From Rhodoligotrophos defluvii (GTDB lineage: Bacteria > Pseudomonadota > Alphaproteobacteria > Rhizobiales > Im1), in assembly GCF_005281615.1 (NCBI RefSeq), contig NZ_SZZM01000003.1, positions 116,009-180,008 of the forward strand: a stretch of DNA of 64,000 nt. Reading direction: 5' to 3'. This document shows, one piece after another, positions 43,779 through 51,002 of the stretch; within the stretch, counting starts at the first letter, position 1, and each line of letters starts with the position of its first letter. The notes under the pieces are model-generated. The model ran no database searches. It was not told where the DNA came from and saw nothing but the letters and a program-made list of their open reading frames with translations. Made by a program: the position numbers and the translations under genes.

Positions 43779-44336
43779 TCAGGCGGCCCGCGGCAGGCTG
43801 AGCAGCTCGGCGGCGGTCTCCCGCCAGAACGGATCGACGAGCCGCGCCTCGAGCAGGCTGGCGCGGTAGCGCAGGTCGCGCGCCGATCCGTGCTCCCCGT
43901 GCCCTGACGCGGCGAAAGCCATGCCGCGCAGACGGCTGGCCTCGGTCACGATGCGGCGGGCCTCGGCGTCGGACGCGACCGGCTGGCGCCAGAGGATGAT
44001 CCCGGCGCGGATTTCACCGGCGAGCACCAGACCGTATTCGCTGTCCTGAATGACCGCGATGCGCGGCCGGAAGCGCAGCGCATCGTCGCGACCTGCGTGG
44101 ATGTCGCCGCGCGACACGCGCAGAATGGCGAGGTCCATGGCCTCTTCGGGCGACGGGCATTCACCAAGCAGGAGGGTGCGATCGAAACCATCGGCATCGT
44201 CGCCACCGTCATCGTTGACCGTGCCGAGGCAGGTGACGCGCAGCGGCAGCCTCTCGGCGCGGCAAAGCGCCGGAAGCACATCGGCGGCAAGAATCTGGCC
44301 GATGGAGCGGAAGGTATCATGGCGGGAAAGGGTCAT
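43779..44336 (-). CDS. Hypothetical protein with the shared leader
   Basis: 185 residues from ATG 44336 (MTLSRHDTFRSIGQ), selected because GGAG lies 8 nt upstream; a GTG at 44345 is less well placed. Contains LPLRVTCLGTVNDDGGDDAD and RPRIAVIQDSEYGLVLAGEIR. No known family or motif recognised. Its leader is nearly identical to that of the ArdC gene (50725-50812), so it is probably expressed together with the antirestriction gene, and is a fair candidate for an early-expressed anti-defence protein. Confidence 0.6.
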   Translation of the reverse strand: MTLSRHDTFRSIGQILAADVLPALCRAERLPLRVTCLGTVNDDGGDDADGFDRTLLLGECPSPEEAMDLAILRVSRGDIHAGRDDALRFRPRIAVIQDSEYGLVLAGEIRAGIILWRQPVASDAEARRIVTEASRLRGMAFAASGHGEHGSARDLRYRASLLEARLVDPFWRETAAELLSLPRAA

Positions 44337-44433
44337 CGGGATCACTCCGCGACGGGCGGCGGAGGCCTCTCCTCCACCTTTTAACCCGTCACGGCCAAAC
44401 CGGCCCGCACTCTCCCTCTCATCGCCGCGGGCC
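44337..44433 (-). promoter_or_regulatory. Shared hairpin leader, copy ahead of the 44336 gene
   Basis: GACGGG (44351-44356) pairs with CCCGTC (44385-44390); inside, GGAGG and CCTCC (44361-44375) form a second stem. Beyond the stem come ACGG and CACTCTCCCTCTCA, and GGCCCGC/GCGGGCC arms (44402-44408, 44427-44433). About 70 of 88 positions match the ArdC leader by eye. Confidence 0.7.
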
Positions 44434-44536
44434 TTGACCTTGGCGCCACCCCCGGCGATGGGTGATCATCGCCAGGCGGAAGGCCCGGGACGCGCTTCCG
44501 CGGCCCGGGCCGTCGAGGATGAGGCGCTTTCGCGCC

Positions 44537-44701
44537 TCATCCGAAGGGATCGAGCTCCAGCTTCACCATTTCCTCATCGCCATCGAACTCATTGGCGGGC
44601 ATGGCGCCGTGGGTGCCGTCCCCCGCCTCGAACACGACGATCGAGACCATCAGCGTGGCGGCGAGGCTGGCGGCGAAGGCGGTGGCATCTGCATAGGACA
44701 T
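44537..44701 (-). CDS. Small hypothetical protein (54 residues)
   Basis: ATG 44701 with AGGAG 9 nt upstream. MSYADATAFAASLAATLMVS is hydrophobic and may be a membrane-binding helix; the rest (VFEAGDGTHGAMPANEFDGD and EEMVKLELDPFG) is strongly acidic. Not recognised. An acidic small protein in the leading region could be a DNA mimic, but this is speculation. Confidence 0.5.
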   Translation of the reverse strand: MSYADATAFAASLAATLMVSIVVFEAGDGTHGAMPANEFDGDEEMVKLELDPFG

Positions 44702-45120
44702 GGGTTCCGGCTCCTGTCTTGGAGGCGGGGGACCATCCCCCGCGCGACAGGCGCCCGAAGTGTCTGACCGTATCTGCACTCACGCTCGCGCGTTCGGGTT
44801 CCCCCGAATCCGCGAGGGCGGCACGCGCAGCGTCAAGCCGACCCCTTGGGGTTGAATGCAAAGAAGCGGATCAGACCAAGGTTTGCGAATGGAAGCGGGG
44901 GGTGGTGCCTTGCATCTGACCGGATGCCCGAGACCCGTCGCAGATGCCTCGTCCCGCCCGCCTTGCTGGCGCGCTGGCCGAAAATTCGTGTTCGTACGGG
45001 GCCGGACGGCAACCGTCACCCATGACATCGATGGCTAATGGCGAAGCTGGAGCCCGGTCCATCACTGCCGGCAAAGCGATAACCGGCGGCGCCACATGGG
45101 GGCGGAACCAGCCTTGCCGC
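44702..45120. other. Gene-poor stretch
   Basis: 419 nt. Contains TTCGGG-TTCC-CCCGAA (44793-44808), a stable hairpin, and no open frame with a family resemblance or good ribosome site. Probably the upstream region of the 44701 gene plus the downstream region of the 45426 gene. Confidence 0.4.
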
Positions 45121-45426
45121 TCAGTCCCAGAGCCCATCGGCGATTTCGCGCGCGATCATGGCGCGGGCCTTCATCATCACCTCGTCGCCCGACGTGTCGA
45201 CATGGCCGAAAAACCGCGCCCTGGCGCCATGCGCGGTCCAGTCGGCGTAGCGGCAATATTCGCGGGCATCGAGGCGGAACGCCCGCATGTCCTCGGCCCA
45301 ATGGGGCTTGGGCTCCACCACCACGGTGACGCCGTCGCGCGTCTCCTCCCAGGGCAGCGAGCGCTCGGCCGGGGGATTGCCGACGTCGTGGCGGAAGATC
45401 TCGTCGATATCGATCAATCCGGTCAT
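45121..45426 (-). CDS. Conserved hypothetical protein
   Basis: 101 residues from ATG 45426 with GGAGAG upstream (MTGLIDIDEIFRHDVGNPPA). Contains PHWAEDMRAFRLDAREYCRY and GDEVMMKARAMIAREIADGL. Acidic and probably alpha/beta; no motif recognised. Belongs to the run of small leading-region genes. Confidence 0.55.
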   Translation of the reverse strand: MTGLIDIDEIFRHDVGNPPAERSLPWEETRDGVTVVVEPKPHWAEDMRAFRLDAREYCRYADWTAHGARARFFGHVDTSGDEVMMKARAMIAREIADGLWD

Positions 45427-45445
45427 TGGGGCTCTCCAATGCAAA

Positions 45446-45466
45446 GCCCGGTCACGAGGACCGGGC
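45446..45466 (-). terminator. GC hairpin between small genes
   Basis: GCCCGGTC-ACGAG-GACCGGGC, perfect 8-bp arms, in the gap between the genes ending at 45489 and starting at 45426. In the minus direction it is followed by TTTGC, a weak terminator tail. Confidence 0.5.
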
Positions 45467-45488
45467 GGATTGTGGGGGATGGTCGTGG

Positions 45489-45908
45489 TCAGGCTGCCCC
45501 TGGGCCGGACCCCGGATGCGGTGGACCGCTTGCGTCCGGCTCACTGTCAGCCGCAGCGGCGAAGGGGTCGACCAGCTTGTGAATCGGCTGGGCGCGGCCC
45601 ATCCAGGGCTGGGGCCGGATCGAACGCACCCAATCGGCAAAGCTCGGAATGAAGCCGAGATCCTCCAGCACATGCTGTTCGCCGATCAATCGGACGGGGA
45701 CGACGCGGCCGGTCAAGACGGTGATGGTCGGCCCGAAGACCCGCTCCAGTTCGAATATGCCCTGGGCATGATGGCGCAGAGCCCGATGCCGGAAGTCGGC
45801 GGTGATCTCCTTCGATTCATCGAACCACTGATGCAGCGGCAGATAGTCCTCCGCGGCGCCACCCCATTTGCGCGCCGAGGACAGCGCGTGATGATAACAA
45901 TGTCCCAT
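45489..45908 (-). CDS. DUF6915-type protein
   Basis: 139 residues from ATG 45908 with GGGAGG upstream. MGHCYHHALSSARKWGGAAE, LPLHQWFDESKEITADFRHR and ALRHHAQGIFELERVFG include a histidine-rich helical region seen in element-encoded proteins of this family, which usually lie beside ParB-like genes. VPVRLIGEQHVLEDLGFIPS follows. Function unknown. The C-terminal 35 residues are low-complexity. Confidence 0.65.
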   Translation of the reverse strand: MGHCYHHALSSARKWGGAAEDYLPLHQWFDESKEITADFRHRALRHHAQGIFELERVFGPTITVLTGRVVPVRLIGEQHVLEDLGFIPSFADWVRSIRPQPWMGRAQPIHKLVDPFAAAADSEPDASGPPHPGSGPGAA

Positions 45909-45919
45909 TGCCGCCTCCC

Positions 45920-46399
45920 TCAGAACTGATGCGTGAAGTTTTCGGTGGCGGTGTAGCGCTCGTTGTAGTCGAGCGTGATCGCATGCGCCGCCACATCGAA
46001 GGTGATGTCGCCATAGGCGCCGTCGGAGTTTTCCCAGCCGCAATGCGTCCGCTCCAGCACGTCATAGGCCAGGCTTTCGATGGCCGTCGCTATCGCGATG
46101 ATGGATCGGTCCGGCTCGGATTGGCCCCAGACGGCTTGCGCGATCTCGATCGTGCCCTCGGGCATCGGGATGGCATCGTCGCCAGACCGGACCTCGACAT
46201 TCTCGATCTGACCGGAATCGCCATAGCCGTCGAAGGTCACGACGACATGCGTGACGCCCGCGGATGCGAGGGCATCGAGCAGCACGCCCTTGTTGAGGTT
46301 GAACAGTTCGGCCTCGAGCTGGGCACGAAGGGCATCCAGCGTCCTCCACTCGGCGAGCGCCGAGCTGGTGTCAGGCGCGGCTTCGGTATCGTCGGTCAT
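45920..46399 (-). CDS. DUF6878-type protein
   Basis: 159 residues; ATG 46399 with AGGAG upstream. Contains VTHVVVTFDGYGDSGQIENV, ESLAYDVLERTHCGWENSDG and GDITFDVAAHAITLDYNERY. This acidic protein is conserved next to the 45908 gene on related elements. No catalytic motif; a calcium-site-like DGYGDSGQ turn is visible but may be coincidental. Function unknown. Confidence 0.65.
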   Translation of the reverse strand: MTDDTEAAPDTSSALAEWRTLDALRAQLEAELFNLNKGVLLDALASAGVTHVVVTFDGYGDSGQIENVEVRSGDDAIPMPEGTIEIAQAVWGQSEPDRSIIAIATAIESLAYDVLERTHCGWENSDGAYGDITFDVAAHAITLDYNERYTATENFTHQF

Positions 46400-46463
46400 C
46401 GTTAGCTCCTGAAGAAAAAGCGCCGGGCGCGGTGGCCGGGCGGATGGAAAATCGAGAGGGAAG

Positions 46464-46491
46464 ATGCGGGGCGGCCGGAGCCGCCCCGCAT
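46464..46491 (-). terminator. Strong hairpin after the ParB-like gene
   Basis: ATGCGGGGCGGC and its exact complement, separated by CGGA: 12-bp perfect arms. In the minus direction CTTCCCTCTC follows, pyrimidine-rich but not a T-run. It starts 8 nt beyond the stop at 46499. Confidence 0.65.
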
Positions 46492-46498
46492 GCGGAGG

Positions 46499-48637
46499 TC
46501 ATTCAGCGGCGACCATGTGCTGCTCCTCCTCCTCGGCGAGGTCTTCATCCTCGCTATCGCCTGCCAGGAACTCTGGCAGTTCGTCGGCCTCGACATCGGC
46601 GGAGGCCATAGCGTCTGTCTCCGCGCCGGGGTCGATCATGCGCAGCGGCTCGGGCAGCCAGCCGGTTTCCGCGAGCAGGCGCTCGGCCTCCTTGGCCATG
46701 TCACCCTTCTTCAGGTGGTCGATCAGCTCGGCTGCCCGTTCGCCCGCCCCCTCGCGCACGGCTTCGAGAATGCGAGGCTTGGTCACGCGGCCGAGATAAT
46801 TCTCCACTGTCGGACGCCAGCCAGCCGCCACCATATCGAGCCCGGTGGCGCGCGCCAGCCTGTCGGCCTGCGCCAGCCTCACCTCGAGGCCGTGCTGGCT
46901 GACTCCCATGCCGCCATAGGGGTTCGGCTTCTCGTAGAGCGCGTTGACGCCGAAGCTCACGCAATGGGCGAGAAGCTCCATGCGGGAGCCGTCGTCAAGA
47001 TCGGCCAGCCAGTCCCAGAGCGCCGCGTCATCTGCGGGGATATGATCGCCCCAGCGTTCGTGCCGTTCTGCCACCGCCCGCGCCGAGGCGCTGTCGCGCA
47101 GATCCTCGGCCTGCGCCGGGAAATGCACATCGCGGACCTGGGCCTCGATGCAACCCCGCGTGGAATGCGGGAGGAATGTGTCCGTGACCAGCCGGTGCAA
47201 AAGCGCGGTCATGGCGACATGGGGGTTCGTCGCCACGGCATCGCGCAAGGCGAGCGTGCGATGCGCGGTGAGCTCGCTGACCAGGCGGTCGGGAAGCGGC
47301 CGGATCGTCTCGACCTCATCCTCCTCCTCGTCTGTTTCGGTGGGGGATCCGCCAACCGTAATCACGGCGCGCTGGACGCCAGCCGGCTGATCGTCCTCGG
47401 TCGCCGTGCCCGCAGCGTCAGCGCCATCGCCGCCCTCGGGCTCGGCCGTCGCCTCGTCCCCGGGCCGGACATAGCCACGCTCGACCAGCAGCGTTCCATC
47501 GGAGTCGATGCTGACGAAGGCCCCGGCCCGGGCCATCTGCTCGGGCGCATAGGTCATGGGACGGTGATCGAAGGTCTCCAGCGCCTCTTCGATCTCACCG
47601 AGGCGCTGGTCGACCTCGTCGGGCAGCTCGTCGGCCTCGGAATATTCGGCCTCGAGCCGGTCGTATTCGTCGCGCAGCGCTTCGCGGGTCGCGCGTTCCT
47701 CCTCGGTCAGATTGACCGTGGTGCCGACGAGTTCCCGCAATCCGTGGTCATGACCATAGGGAAAGGTCACGGCGATCTCGATCCATTTCCAGCCCTCGGC
47801 CGCGACGGTCTCGGCCTCGGCCTTGAGCTTCTCGGTGACGAGACGGTCGAGCAGGACGGCGTCCTGCAGCCAGCCGCCATCGTCGGACTGGAAGAGATCG
47901 CGGAGCACATAGCCGCCAGCCTCTTCATAGGCCGCGATGCCGACGAATGCCGCCCGCTTGTCCGAGGCCCTGACCGTGGTCTCGGTCATCAGGCGACGGA
48001 TGTAATAGGGCTCCTTCTGCCAGCCGTCCTTGATCGCCTCCCAGACCTGCTCCTGGCGCGCATGATCCTCCGAGACGGTGAACGCCATGAGCTGTTCGAG
48101 GGTCATGCCGTCCTCGGCATAGATGTCGAGCAGCGCGGGAGAGACCGATGCCAGGCGCAGGCGCTGCTTCACGACCTTGACGTCGACGAAGAAGGCCGCC
48201 GCGATTTCCTCCTCGGTCATGCCCTTCTCGCCCATGGCCTGGAAGGCGCGGAACTGGTCGAGCGGATGCAGCGGCGCGCGCTCGATATTCTCGGCGAGCG
48301 ACACCTCGTCTATCAGGATGCCGGCGCCGGCCTCCGACACGACACAGGGCACCGGGGCGGTCTTGTTGAGCCGCTTCTGCTTCACCAGCAGTTCCAGCGC
48401 CCGGTAGCGGCGGCCGCCGGCAGGCACCTCGAACATGCCGGTTTCCTTCCCCTCGGCATCGACCACCGGCCGGACATGCAGCGACTGGATCAGGCCGCGC
48501 CGGGCGATGGACTCGGCCAGTTCCTCGACCGAAATACCGGCCTTGACCCGCCGGACATTCGCCTGGGAGAGCACCAGCTTGTTGAAGGGGATGTCGCGCG
48601 AGGACGACAGGGTGATCTTCTGAACGGCAGTGGCCAT
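46499..48637 (-). CDS. ParB/RepB/Spo0J-family nuclease-partition protein
   Basis: 712 residues from ATG 48637 (MATAVQKITLSSSRDIPFNK). N-terminal ParB domain (VLSQANVRRVKAGISVEELA, then RGLIQSLHVRP and GGRRYRALELL), then a helix-turn-helix with MTEEEIAAAFFVDVKVVKQR, and a long acidic C-terminal part with coiled-coil content. Much longer than a chromosomal ParB (about 300), typical of the large ParB-like proteins of alphaproteobacterial elements. No parA adjoins it; the element parA is 15 kb away, so it may serve regulation or post-transfer DNA handling rather than segregation. Confidence 0.85.
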   Translation of the reverse strand: MATAVQKITLSSSRDIPFNKLVLSQANVRRVKAGISVEELAESIARRGLIQSLHVRPVVDAEGKETGMFEVPAGGRRYRALELLVKQKRLNKTAPVPCVVSEAGAGILIDEVSLAENIERAPLHPLDQFRAFQAMGEKGMTEEEIAAAFFVDVKVVKQRLRLASVSPALLDIYAEDGMTLEQLMAFTVSEDHARQEQVWEAIKDGWQKEPYYIRRLMTETTVRASDKRAAFVGIAAYEEAGGYVLRDLFQSDDGGWLQDAVLLDRLVTEKLKAEAETVAAEGWKWIEIAVTFPYGHDHGLRELVGTTVNLTEEERATREALRDEYDRLEAEYSEADELPDEVDQRLGEIEEALETFDHRPMTYAPEQMARAGAFVSIDSDGTLLVERGYVRPGDEATAEPEGGDGADAAGTATEDDQPAGVQRAVITVGGSPTETDEEEDEVETIRPLPDRLVSELTAHRTLALRDAVATNPHVAMTALLHRLVTDTFLPHSTRGCIEAQVRDVHFPAQAEDLRDSASARAVAERHERWGDHIPADDAALWDWLADLDDGSRMELLAHCVSFGVNALYEKPNPYGGMGVSQHGLEVRLAQADRLARATGLDMVAAGWRPTVENYLGRVTKPRILEAVREGAGERAAELIDHLKKGDMAKEAERLLAETGWLPEPLRMIDPGAETDAMASADVEADELPEFLAGDSEDEDLAEEEEQHMVAAE

Positions 48638-48705
48638 GTTCTTCACTCCATGACGGACGCCGGGGAGCCTCTCTCTCCGGCAACCAGCCCGTCGCGAACT
48701 CCCCA
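48638..48705 (-). promoter_or_regulatory. Shared hairpin leader, ParB-like copy
   Basis: GACGG (48652-48656) pairs with CCGTC (48689-48693), with an inner GCCGG/CCGGC stem. The mRNA then reads GGAGTGA as ribosome site, as in the leader of the 44336 gene. The stem ends 14 nt before the start codon. Confidence 0.6.
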
Positions 48706-48754
48706 TCCCTCCTTTCACTCTCCCGGCCCCGCGCCGGCGCAATTCCCATGACCA

Positions 48755-49243
48755 TCAGATCTCGCCTCGGGCGCGCAGGCTGGTCTCCCGGCCGGCGCCA
48801 GTGATGATGTGGTCATGCAGCGTCACACCCAGAGCCGCGCAGGCCTTCTGGATCTCCCTCGTCATCGCGAGATCGGCGGCCGAGGGCTCGGGATCACCGG
48901 CCGGGTGATTGTGGATGATGATCAGCGCGGAGGCGTTGAGCGCCAGGCTCCGCCGCAGCACTTCCCGGGGATAGACCGGGACGTGATCGATCGTGCCGAT
49001 GGCGAGGCATTCGTCCGAGATGAGCCGGTTCTTCCGGTCGAGATAGAGGACATGGAAGCGCTCCACCTCGCCGCGGATCGTGAGGGCGCAATAGTCCAGA
49101 ACCGCCTGCCAGGAGGACAGGACCGGGTTCTGGCTGAGGTGGCGCAGCAGGATCTGGCGGGCTTCATAGACGACAGCCTGCTCCTGGGCCGAGAACCGGA
49201 GAGGCTGCGGGTCGATGGCGGGTTTCCTCAGATGTCGCGTCAT
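48755..49243 (-). CDS. RadC-like JAB/MPN domain protein
   Basis: 162 residues. JAMM motif HNHPAGDPEPSAAD with histidines 111 and 113, serine 121 and aspartate 124, in a fold with FHVLYLDRKNRLISDECLA. It lacks the N-terminal helix-hairpin-helix of chromosomal RadC, as usual for plasmid and phage versions found next to antirestriction genes. Presumed metalloprotease fold; activity and substrate unknown. Confidence 0.88.
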   Translation of the reverse strand: MTRHLRKPAIDPQPLRFSAQEQAVVYEARQILLRHLSQNPVLSSWQAVLDYCALTIRGEVERFHVLYLDRKNRLISDECLAIGTIDHVPVYPREVLRRSLALNASALIIIHNHPAGDPEPSAADLAMTREIQKACAALGVTLHDHIITGAGRETSLRARGEI

Positions 49244-49336
49244 GTTCGTATTCCCCGACGGGCAGCCGGCCGGGTGCCGGGACTTTCACCGCGTCACGGC
49301 GAGAAGCGCCGCCCTCTGCCTCGGAGAGAGCGGCGC
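49244..49336 (-). promoter_or_regulatory. Shared hairpin leader (RadC-like copy) and terminator-like hairpin
   Basis: GACGGG (49257-49262) faces CGTC (49292-49295) within TTTCACCGCGTCAC (49284-49297), the 14-mer identical to that ahead of the AddB-like gene. Upstream, GCGCCGC (49306-49312) and GCGGCGC (49330-49336) form the hairpin that follows the DUF2958 stop. Confidence 0.55.
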
Positions 49337-49363
49337 GGGATCGCAATGCCGGAGAGCCGGAGA

Positions 49364-49768
49364 TCAGGCTTTCCGGGTTTCCGTATCGGCGGGTTCCAGG
49401 GTCGATCCGGCGCTGTCGCGGGCGCGGCTGTAGAGAACGCGCTCGGCCGCGCGGATGCCGCCGGCGGTCCCGGCCGCGTCTGCCCAGACCGAGATCGGGA
49501 AATCGCCGGTGAAGAGCAGGTCGCGCTCGATGCCCATACCGAAGGGCAGCCGGATCGATTCAAGCTCGCTGAAGCTCCAGCTTCCGATTTCGGGACAGCC
49601 GATATCGGCCAGGCCGAACATGAGGTCACCGTCCTCATCGAGTTCGGTCGCGAGCCAGACGCCCTCGCCGAAGGGATTGAAGAATTTGACGACGGGGACG
49701 TGATCGGCGCCGCGCTGCCGGCCATTGGCGAGGAGCTGCGCACGCTGGGTACGGGTCAGGAGGATCAT
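49364..49768 (-). CDS. DUF2958 family protein
   Basis: 134 residues. LLTRTQRAQLLANGRQRGAD, VPVVKFFNPFGEGVWLATEL and DLMFGLADIGCPEIGSWSFS are the hallmarks of DUF2958, and SELESIRLPFGMGIERDLLF follows. Nearly always encoded next to an ArdC-type antirestriction gene, here overlapping it by 4 nt. Function unknown but likely accessory to antirestriction or transfer. Confidence 0.85.
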   Translation of the reverse strand: MILLTRTQRAQLLANGRQRGADHVPVVKFFNPFGEGVWLATELDEDGDLMFGLADIGCPEIGSWSFSELESIRLPFGMGIERDLLFTGDFPISVWADAAGTAGGIRAAERVLYSRARDSAGSTLEPADTETRKA

Positions 49769-50724
49769 GCCGCCACCCTCCGCTCGGTCGAGGCCGCAAC
49801 CGATTCAGCGCCGTCCTCGTCGGGCAGATGCGCGAGCAGCCAGTCGGCCGCCTTGCTCGCCTGCGAAGCGGCGCGGACGATGGCGCGGTTATCCTCGCGC
49901 AGCACCTCCAGCCAGGAGCCGATGTAGTCGGCGTGGCGCACGGTCGGCACGATGCCGAGCGAGGCGCAGCAGAAGGCCGCGTTCATCTCGGCGACCAGCT
50001 CCTCGAAGGCGTATTTCTTCGTGCCGAAGCTGCCCGAAAAATCCCGCCCCAAGCGCGAGGCATGGCCTGTGGCATGCCCCATCTCGTGGAGCGCCGTCCT
50101 GTGCCAGTTGATCGGCTCGAAATAGGCGGCCGGAGGCGGCACCTGCACGTAGTCGAGCGCCGGAACATAGAAGGCGCGATCCCCGCCGATGCGGAAATCG
50201 ATCCCGGTCGCCTCGATCAGCGCCTCGACCTTCGGCTCGATCATGCCGGGCGGCGGTGGCGGGGCCTCGAAGGCGATGTCCTCGGGCAGGCCCTCGCATT
50301 GCGCCGCGTTGAACACGGTGAAGCGCTTCAGGAACGGAATGCTGCTGGCTTCTTCGCCCGACTCCTGGGCGCGGCGCTTCTCGTCCTCCGGCGTGAAGCG
50401 GTCGGCGTAGACGACGGTGGTGCCGCGCTCGCCCTTGCGGACATTTCCGCCCAGCGAGAGTGCTTGCCGGAAGGTGAGCCAATGCTGGGTCGGATAGCCG
50501 TGCTGGACCACTGCGCCCCAGAGGATGAGGACATTGATCCCGGAATATTGCCGCGCGGTCGCGGCATTCCTCGGCATGGCGAGCGGCGCCTTCGCCGCCG
50601 CCGTCCCCCAGGGTTGGACCCAGGGCAGCCGCCCTTCCTCCAGCTCGGCGATGATCTTGTCGGTGATGTCGTCATAGAGATTGCTGCGGGCGCCGCCTGG
50701 GCGAGCGCGGTCCTTTCTGGCCAT
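49765..50724 (-). CDS. ardC: ArdC-type antirestriction protein
   Basis: 319 residues from ATG 50724. The N-terminal ssDNA-binding domain (YDDITDKIIAELEEGRLPWV, PWGTAAAKAPLAMP, YSGINVLILWG) is followed by a zincin domain with HEMGH (213-217) and the distal glutamate in FEELVAEMNAAF. ArdC proteins coat incoming single strands and protect the element from restriction in the recipient. It lies in the predicted leading region with the shared hairpin leader, which fits early expression after transfer. Confidence 0.9.
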   Translation of the reverse strand: MARKDRARPGGARSNLYDDITDKIIAELEEGRLPWVQPWGTAAAKAPLAMPRNAATARQYSGINVLILWGAVVQHGYPTQHWLTFRQALSLGGNVRKGERGTTVVYADRFTPEDEKRRAQESGEEASSIPFLKRFTVFNAAQCEGLPEDIAFEAPPPPPGMIEPKVEALIEATGIDFRIGGDRAFYVPALDYVQVPPPAAYFEPINWHRTALHEMGHATGHASRLGRDFSGSFGTKKYAFEELVAEMNAAFCCASLGIVPTVRHADYIGSWLEVLREDNRAIVRAASQASKAADWLLAHLPDEDGAESVAASTERRVAA

Positions 50725-50812
50725 CGGGATGATCTCCGCGACGGGCGCCGGAGGCCACTCCTCCAGCCCTCAACCCGTCACGGAAAACCCGTCCGCACTC
50801 TCCCTCTCAGGG
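50725..50812 (-). promoter_or_regulatory. Shared hairpin leader, ArdC copy
   Basis: GACGGG (50740-50745) pairs with CCCGTC (50774-50779), with GGAGG/CCTCC inside; the stem ends 15 nt before the ATG and is followed by GGAG. Together with the copy at 44337 it defines the consensus, including CACTCTCCCTCTCA (GAGAGTG in the mRNA sense) upstream of the stem. Confidence 0.7.
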
Positions 50813-50867
50813 GGCGTTGCGGGGTCTCCCCGCTGAAGGGGGTGCGCCGGCAACGATAGTGCCGGCC

Positions 50868-50942
50868 AGGGGGAAGGCCTTCCCCCTTCAGGCCCACGGC
50901 AAGATGCGCGTTTATTCGCGGGAACAATAAAACGAGCCCGCG
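50868..50942. promoter_or_regulatory. 20-bp palindrome and second inverted repeat at the edge of the core
   Basis: AGGGGGAAGG followed by its exact complement makes a perfect 20-bp palindrome (50868-50887). CGCGGG (50917-50922) and CCCGCG (50937-50942) flank an AT-rich AACAATAAAACGAG centre, which could hold a promoter for the HEPN-like gene. The palindrome lies between ArdC and that gene and could be an operator for either. Confidence 0.45.
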
Positions 50943-51002
50943 CGAAGGAAGAATCAGAAGCGAATAGCCGTCGCCGGTGTTGGCGTCTGCCGGTATGATG
51001 AG

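Noticed and set aside
44780..45028. Possible 82-codon minus-strand gene in the 44702-45120 gap
   Set aside because: No ribosome site, no family resemblance and proline/arginine-rich composition; treated as non-coding.
46490..48751. Long plus-strand frame (753 codons) opposite the ParB-like gene
   Set aside because: The minus strand has ParB motifs, ribosome site and shared leader; the plus frame has none.
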